A stretch of DNA of 64,000 nucleotides from Larix kaempferi (taxonomy: Eukaryota; Streptophyta; Pinopsida; Pinales; Pinaceae): NCBI GenBank assembly GCA_027924585.1, contig BSBM01000190.1:372001-436000 (forward strand), in the 5' to 3' direction. Made by a program: the position numbers and the translations under genes. The notes beneath the pieces are model-generated. The model was not told where the DNA came from. It was given only the letters and a program-made list of their open reading frames with translations, and did not search any database. The number at the start of each line of letters is the position of its first letter. Position 1 is the stretch's first letter. Shown one piece after another: positions 58,015 through 64,000 of this stretch.

Positions 58015-58205
58015 CCACAATTATCTCCGAGGAAGGTTCACACACCATTCAAAATTTCACTGGTAACTCAATTATAGTTTATACATGAAAGTCCCTTCCT
58101 CATTATTTATTCCAGAAACAATACAGTGGGATACCTTACACTAGGCCACTACTTTCAACCAATGTACCATAATTATCTTCACGGAAAGTTCATACACAAT
58201 TCATA
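58015..58205. repeat. Inverted-repeat arm, left
   Basis: gaaggttcacacaccattca, aaatttcactggtaact and gggataccttacactag lie here. Their complements lie at 62480-62660. The arm itself looks like two diverged copies of one block (57945-58070 and 58095-58215). Confidence 0.7.
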
Positions 58206-58209
58206 AATT

Positions 58210-59695
58210 CAATGGCAGTAAAACATGGGTCCAACATGGCAGTTAACTCCCAACAATTTTATTGGGTCGAATGACAGTTTAGAACTAACACCCCACTAGG
58301 AAAGTCAGTTCATTGACAAAATCATAAACCATGGACTTCTCCTACGTCTGTCTAAGTGATATATTTAGAGAGTTCATATGTCTTTGTTTGAGAGTTCATG
58401 TCTCAATTCTTCCTTCATGCATTCCTTTAGCTCCATGGAAAACATCGCCCATGTGGTATTTTTCCAAAGACTCACATGCCATAAGTTATTAAACCTCCGA
58501 TTTATCATGCCACTAAACCTTTGTTTTGCATGAAGGATATACTATAACGTTCAAAAGGTTAATAAGATTAAAGTATGATTAAAATAATTTAAGGGTCAAG
58601 GGTAAATCTAGGGTCATTTTATAACCCCCCTTTAAGTTTTCTACAACCCCATTTATTTCTCAATGGTGAATTCATAGTCCCATATTCTCTTTAGCGTTTT
58701 CCTAGCAACCACAACCAACTCTTTTTTTATATTAATTTTTCAAAATACGTTTTGTTCAGCGTTGCAGGGAATTTCATCATCAAAATTTGCATAATTACAT
58801 CAGGGGTCCAAAAATGAGGTGTTAAATTCTCCTCCCCCTTAGATTTAACATCGTCCTTAGTGTTTCATTATCCAAAAAATATGTTTCAAATTTTATTTAC
58901 ATTTCAAAATCATCAAAATAGATATGGGTATTCAAACCGCATAGCTTCTTCCATTTTCCTGGTAGATGTTAGAATAAATAACCCACCTAGACCCTAACAT
59001 GTTGATTCTAATGGGCCCAACCACACCAAAATTCAACTCCCGAGTCACACATACACCAAAACCATAGATTTGGGGGTGCACTCCTTGATTTGAGTGCACA
59101 ATATTCCCTAAATTTGGGGCACATTCTCTGATATAAGGAGGCAGTTAAATGAATAATATGTGTGCCCCACTGATTGAGGTCCTAACTGAACCTAACTATT
59201 CCTATTTGGTACTATACTGACATTAGCGCCCCAGTTCAGTTCCGTTTAGTGTTTTCCATTTCAGTTTAGTTCAGTACATGTTAGTTCAGTTTAGTTTAGT
59301 TCACGATAGTTCAACTCAGTGTAGATAAGCTTGCATGACTAACTGAGGTTATTTGCTCTAAGTTAATCCTAACTAGTCCTTTAGCATGGCATGGTAAATT
59401 TGAATTTCCTCTCTATATATTGTAAGCTTCTCCATTAAGTTATTCAATGAACTTGATCATTCTTTTCTCTTCCATTCTAAGTTTATTATGTAATAATCAA
59501 TGTTATCCATTTATTACATCATGATTTGATGGTAGATTTGTTTCTCATTGCATATATAGTTAGTTTATGTACCCATATCTATACATGAAAAAATATTATA
59601 GTATCTTCTTCAGGGATTAATGGGTCCATTGTACCTTTACATGTCCTATGGCCCTATTCCTGAGTGTCTTGATCCTTCTGTCCAATAAGCAGATT
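58210..59695. other. Unassigned sequence with short T-A rich repeats
   Basis: A (tagttcagtt)n-like degenerate run lies at about 59230-59325. tgttagaataaataaccc at 58967 and a TATA-like ctctatatat near 59410 could belong to an old plus-strand LTR, but no end or target duplication is convincing. Confidence 0.4.
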
Positions 59696-59703
59696 GGTTC
59701 AAC

Positions 59704-62330
59704 CTAAATTTCCCCTTCTGGTTCTTCTTGTATCAAAGACCTATCAGGTATATGATTAGGATCATGTACATACTTCTTTAATATTGAAACATGAACAACG
59801 TTTTGTACTTTAATAGTGGGAGGTAGGGCCAACTCATATGTTACTGTTCCAACTCTAATTAGGACCTCAAATGGTCCACAAAACCTGGATTCCAACTTCT
59901 TAGAGTTTCCCATACTCAACGAACTTTTCTTGCCTCTAAATTTCAAGAATACTTTGTCTTCCACTTGGAATGATCTATACCTCCTTCCCTTGTCCGCATA
60001 ACTTTTATGTCTATCTTGTGCTACTTTCAAATTCTATTTGATTTTGGCCACTTGATCTTCCATATCCTATAACATTTTAGGTCTAGCTAGCAATTTATAC
60101 ACAGGTTTGTCCCATTTCAATGGAACATTGCACCTTCTACCATATAAGGCTTCAAATGAAATCATCCTCAATGATGCTTGGTATCCATTGTTATAGTAAA
60201 ACTCTACCAAATATAGGTATTCTTCCCACTTGTTAGGTTTGTCCATTACATACAATCTCAACATATCTTCAATGATTTGATTAACTCGCTTAGTCTTCCC
60301 ATCCATTTTTTGGATGACAGGTTGTGTTGACATTGATTTTGGTTCCAAAATACTTAAACAAAATTTTCCAAAAGTTGTAAGTGAACTTGGAATCTCGATC
60401 TAAAACAATTTCCTTGAGAATCCCATGTAGCCTAGATAATTATTTCATATAAATATTTGCAATATTTGATTGTTTGAATATTGATTGGACATATATAAAA
60501 TGAGCATATTTTGTCAATTTTTATCAACCACTACCATAATGGAGTCATGTTGCCTCACTCTCCTTGGTCATTTAGTGATAAATTCGATGGTGACCATGTC
60601 CCTTTTCCACTCCAGAATTGGAAATGGGTGGAGTAGGCCATTAGTATCTATACGCTTTCAATTAATCCTTTGACATTCAAGGCACTTAGAAATGAACCTT
60701 GATGTATATTTCTTCATGCTCGACCAATAATACTCCTTCTTAACAATTGAAATGGTTTGTTGATAGCCATGATAGCCAGCATAGGGAACATTATGCATCT
60801 TTTGCAGAATGATTTTCTTCAATCCATCCCTTTCATGTACATAAATTTTATTTTTGTACATGAGAATTCCATCCTCCTTCAATCTATAAAACATATATTT
60901 CAAAGGTGCATTTCCTGATTGTAATATTGTCTTAACTTACAAATAATGTTCATTAGAACTCAATGCTTCCATAAATCTGCTCTTCAAATATGATTTCCAA
61001 TTACTGATGGCTATAATCACCATTAGTTTATTTCTTCTACTAAGATCGTATGCAACTTGATTTTATTTTCCCTTGATATGCTTAATTTCAAAATTAAATT
61101 TGCTCAGTAATTCCATCCATCTAGCTTGATGAGCATTTAAGTTGGGTTGTTCAAACAAATACTTTAAGTTATGATGATCCGAATTCAACTCAAATCTATT
61201 ATCCATGAGTTAATGCCTCCACATTCTCAATACGTGTACTATGGAAGCAAGATTTATATCATGCATTGCATACCTCTTTTCACGCTCCTTCAATTTTCGT
61301 GATTCATAACATTATCACATGTCCTTCTTGCATCAAAACTCCACCAAGTCCTTCTAGAGATGTTTCCGTGCATACTACATATTCCTTATTTGGATATGCA
61401 ATCTTTAAAATTGGAGCACAGTAATTCTTTTAGAAGTCTAAAACTATCTTCACATTTCTGGTTCCAAATGAATTTCCCGCCTTTCTTCTATAAAGATGTA
61501 ATGGGATTGGCTATCCTGGAGAAATATTAAATAAATCTCCTATAATATCTATCCAACCCCATAAAATATCTTACCTTAGTTACATTTCATGGAGTGGGCC
61601 ATTCTTATATAGATTTTATTTTTGTAGGGTCTATGGTCACTCCTTCTCCGAAAATAATGTGGCCTAGGTATAAAAGCTTCTTTTGATAAAAATTACACTT
61701 GCTCAGCTTATCATATAGCTAATTCTCTCTCAAAATTTCTAAGGTTACTTTCATATGTTCTTCATGTTCTTCCTCTTCCTTGGAGTAGATTAATATATCA
61801 TACAGGAATACAATAATAAACTTATCTGAAAATTTTATGAATTCACCATTCATTAGGCACATAAATGTGGTTGGTGCATTTGTCAATCTGAAAGAAAAAA
61901 CCATGTATTCATAATGTCCAAGCCTAGCTCTAAGACCAATTTTACTAATATCTCTGTCCTTGATACGTACTTGATGATAGCCCGATCTCAAGTCGATTTT
62001 AGAGAATACTCTTTCTCCTCATAGATGATTGAATAGATCATCAATCCTTGGTAAGGGGTACACGTTTTTAATGGTGGATTTGTTGATTTTTCTATAATCC
62101 ACGCATAACCTCAAGGTACCATCCTTCTTTCTCATGAAGAGGGAAGGCACTCCCCATGGTGATACACCAGGGTGTACATAACCCTTCTTCAACAATTCTT
62201 CTAATTGCATATGCAATTCCTTCAATTGAGACATACTCATTCTGTAAATAGATTCATACATTAGAACAACTTCTGGTACTGAACCGATTATGAAATTGAT
62301 ATCCCTCTTAAGGGGTAATCGCTTGCACAA
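59704..62330 (-). pseudogene. Chromovirus pol remnant G
   Basis: Order on the minus strand: RT start (62330-62019: [43 protein letters not shown]), RT middle (61991-61719: MRSGYHQVRIKDRDI, FRLTNAPTTFMCLMN, FIIVFLYDILIYSKEE, where the YxDD first Asp region reads FLYDIL), and a gap of about 800 bp with no open RNase H. The integrase zinc region follows (60903-60658: HNVPYAGYHGYQQT, CLECQ), then the end of the core (60348-60067: KRVNQIIEDMLRLYVMDKPN, FEALYGRRCNVP) and the integrase C-terminal part (60030-59704: FCGPFEVLIRVGTVTYELALP, HVSILKKY). Many stops and shifts make it an old copy. The motifs fit the Tekay/Del-like chromoviruses. Confidence 0.85.
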
Positions 62331-62479
62331 ATGCGAGAGAAGTCCATGGTTTATGATTTGTTAGTAAATTGACTTCCTTGGTGGGGTGCAGGTTTTGAAT
62401 TGTGATTTGAACCTATAAAAATTTTGGGATTTGACTACCATGTTGAACTCATGCTTTGTTTCCAGTGAATCTACGCACT

Positions 62480-62660
62480 ATGTATGAACCTTCCTCAGAG
62501 ATAATTATGGTGCATTGGTTGATAGTGGCATGCTAGTGTAAGGTATCCCACTATTTTTTTTTTTGGAATAAATATAGTGTAAGGGCATCTCTTGTCTAAA
62601 CCATAATTTAGTTACCAGTGAAATTTTGAACAGTGTGTGAACCTTCCTTGGAGGTAATTC
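62480..62660. repeat. Inverted-repeat arm, right
   Basis: Complementary over its length to 58015-58205 with many differences. See that entry. Confidence 0.7.
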
Positions 62661-64000
62661 TAGGCATTTGTAGTATCCCCAATTAAAAATTAGGAATATT
62701 AACCCCCAAGATTTTCAACAAAAAAGGTATTGATTTCCATTTTTTCCCAATGGAGGTATTTGCTTTAATACTAATGGAGTTTGTATATAATTTTGGATTT
62801 GAATAATGAAGTGCATCCAACAAAATATAATTGAAACCATTGTAATGTGCCAAATCATATATGATATAAAGTTTTGAGATCTGGTTATTAAGTTTGGTTC
62901 ATTACTTTCTTCGAACACTTTGTATACAACCTCTTTATCATAAATATCGAAGCATTGAAGGTACTAACCATATCAGCAGGTTCAAGATAATATTTCATGG
63001 CTCAATGTAATAGTAGGAAATGAAATATATTTCATATTTAATCAAATACTAATAGCTCCACAAATATCAACTTGGATCTAGGAATATTGGTTGAGATTTC
63101 ACCACAAAGAAAACATTGGTTTTCGGATGGACCCAAACACTTCCCAAGCAACTCGAATTCTTTCCAAACCACTCCAAATCGACCCAAACACTCCAAAATA
63201 AGCCCAATTCAACCACTAACAAACTTCATGGTGCTTCAATGAAAGTTTAATGCACAATACATTAAGATTTCATAGCCATATTTATAGATCTACTCATATA
63301 TCAATAAGTAACTTGAATATTGAACACAATATGGGGAAAACATTGTGAGTCTTATTATGAAATGAATGTTTACAATAAGAACAATGGTAGATTCTACAAA
63401 AAATACAAATACATAAAAGAAACATGATACAAGGGATGAGGAATGGATGCAAATGAATAGAAGAGAAGAGGGGGGAAATGTCAACTCCAAATGTGAGATC
63501 TCCTCAACCATAAGAAAATTTCGAAACAAAACTCCAAATCATGGATCCAGTAAAATGGCAATATATCGGGCAAAACATAAACCTTTTTCGACAAAAATAA
63601 AAGTGTTCCCAACTAGAAACAATGATCTAAAAAAAATGGAATTGGTCTCACATACTAGAAGTACTAAAAAATAGTTGAACCATAAGATCCATTTCATCTC
63701 CTCTAGCATCGGTTCAATATTTGGAACACCTGCAGCAAATAACTTCCAAGCCAACACTAAGAAATTCCAAACACTATCAAACATCGCCAAAAAAACATGA
63801 ATGCAAACCAAAACACTGTCAAATCCTATAAACTCCAAATAAACACTCAATACATTCATATCTACGAAGCTTTGTAGAGAAATCGATGTGATTCCTCCTC
63901 TCAATCACCACCAATGAAGAACAATTAAGAGGTATGGATGATCTCTCCTCTCACACTATCTAGGTTGGAATCCTTCACCATCGAAACCAATCATAAATGC
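62661..64000. other. Unassigned AT-rich sequence
   Basis: No coding recognised. The 121-codon minus frame at 63904-63539 is hydrophobic and lacks a family match that I can see. Confidence 0.45.

Noticed and set aside
58967-59521. Solo LTR starting tgttagaataaataaccc
   Set aside because: No CA end with a matching target duplication and no second copy in the window.
63539-63904. 121-codon hydrophobic minus frame as a host gene
   Set aside because: No start context, family motif or exon structure. AT-rich non-coding DNA gives such frames.

Overview
The window is plant nuclear DNA made almost entirely of LTR retrotransposons inserted into one another. I recognise no host gene, tRNA, rRNA or CRISPR array. 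The lineages seen (Tat-type Ty3/Gypsy with a second, archaeal-type RNase H; chromoviral Ty3/Gypsy; Ty1/Copia with an initiator-Met-tRNA primer site) point to a seed plant with a large, repeat-rich genome. The species cannot be read from the sequence.

Layout, outermost first. Element F (Tat-like, + strand; 1-495 and 44812 to about 48.4-49.3 kb) carries gag and protease only. Its gag is split by Copia element E (- strand, 496-44811). E is split twice. Chromovirus A (+, 1119-15988) sits in E's 3' LTR, and autonomous-type Tat element D (-, 16807-39257) sits in E's 3' non-coding repeats. A contains the young non-autonomous Tat element B (+, 1716-12274) in its leader. D contains Copia element C (-, 19569-26653). 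Target-site duplications support every junction: aataa (A), gcaac (B), tgaat (C), attat (D), and tttca/tttta (E, one mismatch). From about 49.3 kb to the end lies older, decayed material: tandem repeats, a Copia gag fragment (54.4-53.7 kb, -), a broken chromoviral pol G (62.3-59.7 kb, -) and unassigned AT-rich sequence.

How the parts relate. D encodes gag, protease, reverse transcriptase, RNase H, integrase and, beyond integrase, a separate archaeal-type RNase H. On the opposite strand it carries a spliced gene resembling the plant mobile domain (PMD), with its own TATA box and GC-rich leader. D's polyprotein frame has five in-frame stops but no frameshift. B shares D's primer-site class, leader, gag-protease and 3' non-coding region but lacks everything from reverse transcriptase onward. 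It keeps a 1596-codon open frame and LTRs that look identical by eye, so it is probably mobilised in trans by D-like relatives. C and E are two members of one defective Copia family that keeps the ends, a fragment of RT/RNase H, about 3 kb of shared non-coding DNA and long tandem arrays.

The least explained structures are two unrelated arrays of small hairpins whose stems change on both arms together. One is in the 3' non-coding region of the Tat elements B, D and F. The other is in the 3' non-coding region of the Copia elements C and E. Other unusual features are the antisense PMD-like gene, the zinc knuckles on both sides of the protease in B and D, and an inverted repeat flanking pol fragment G.
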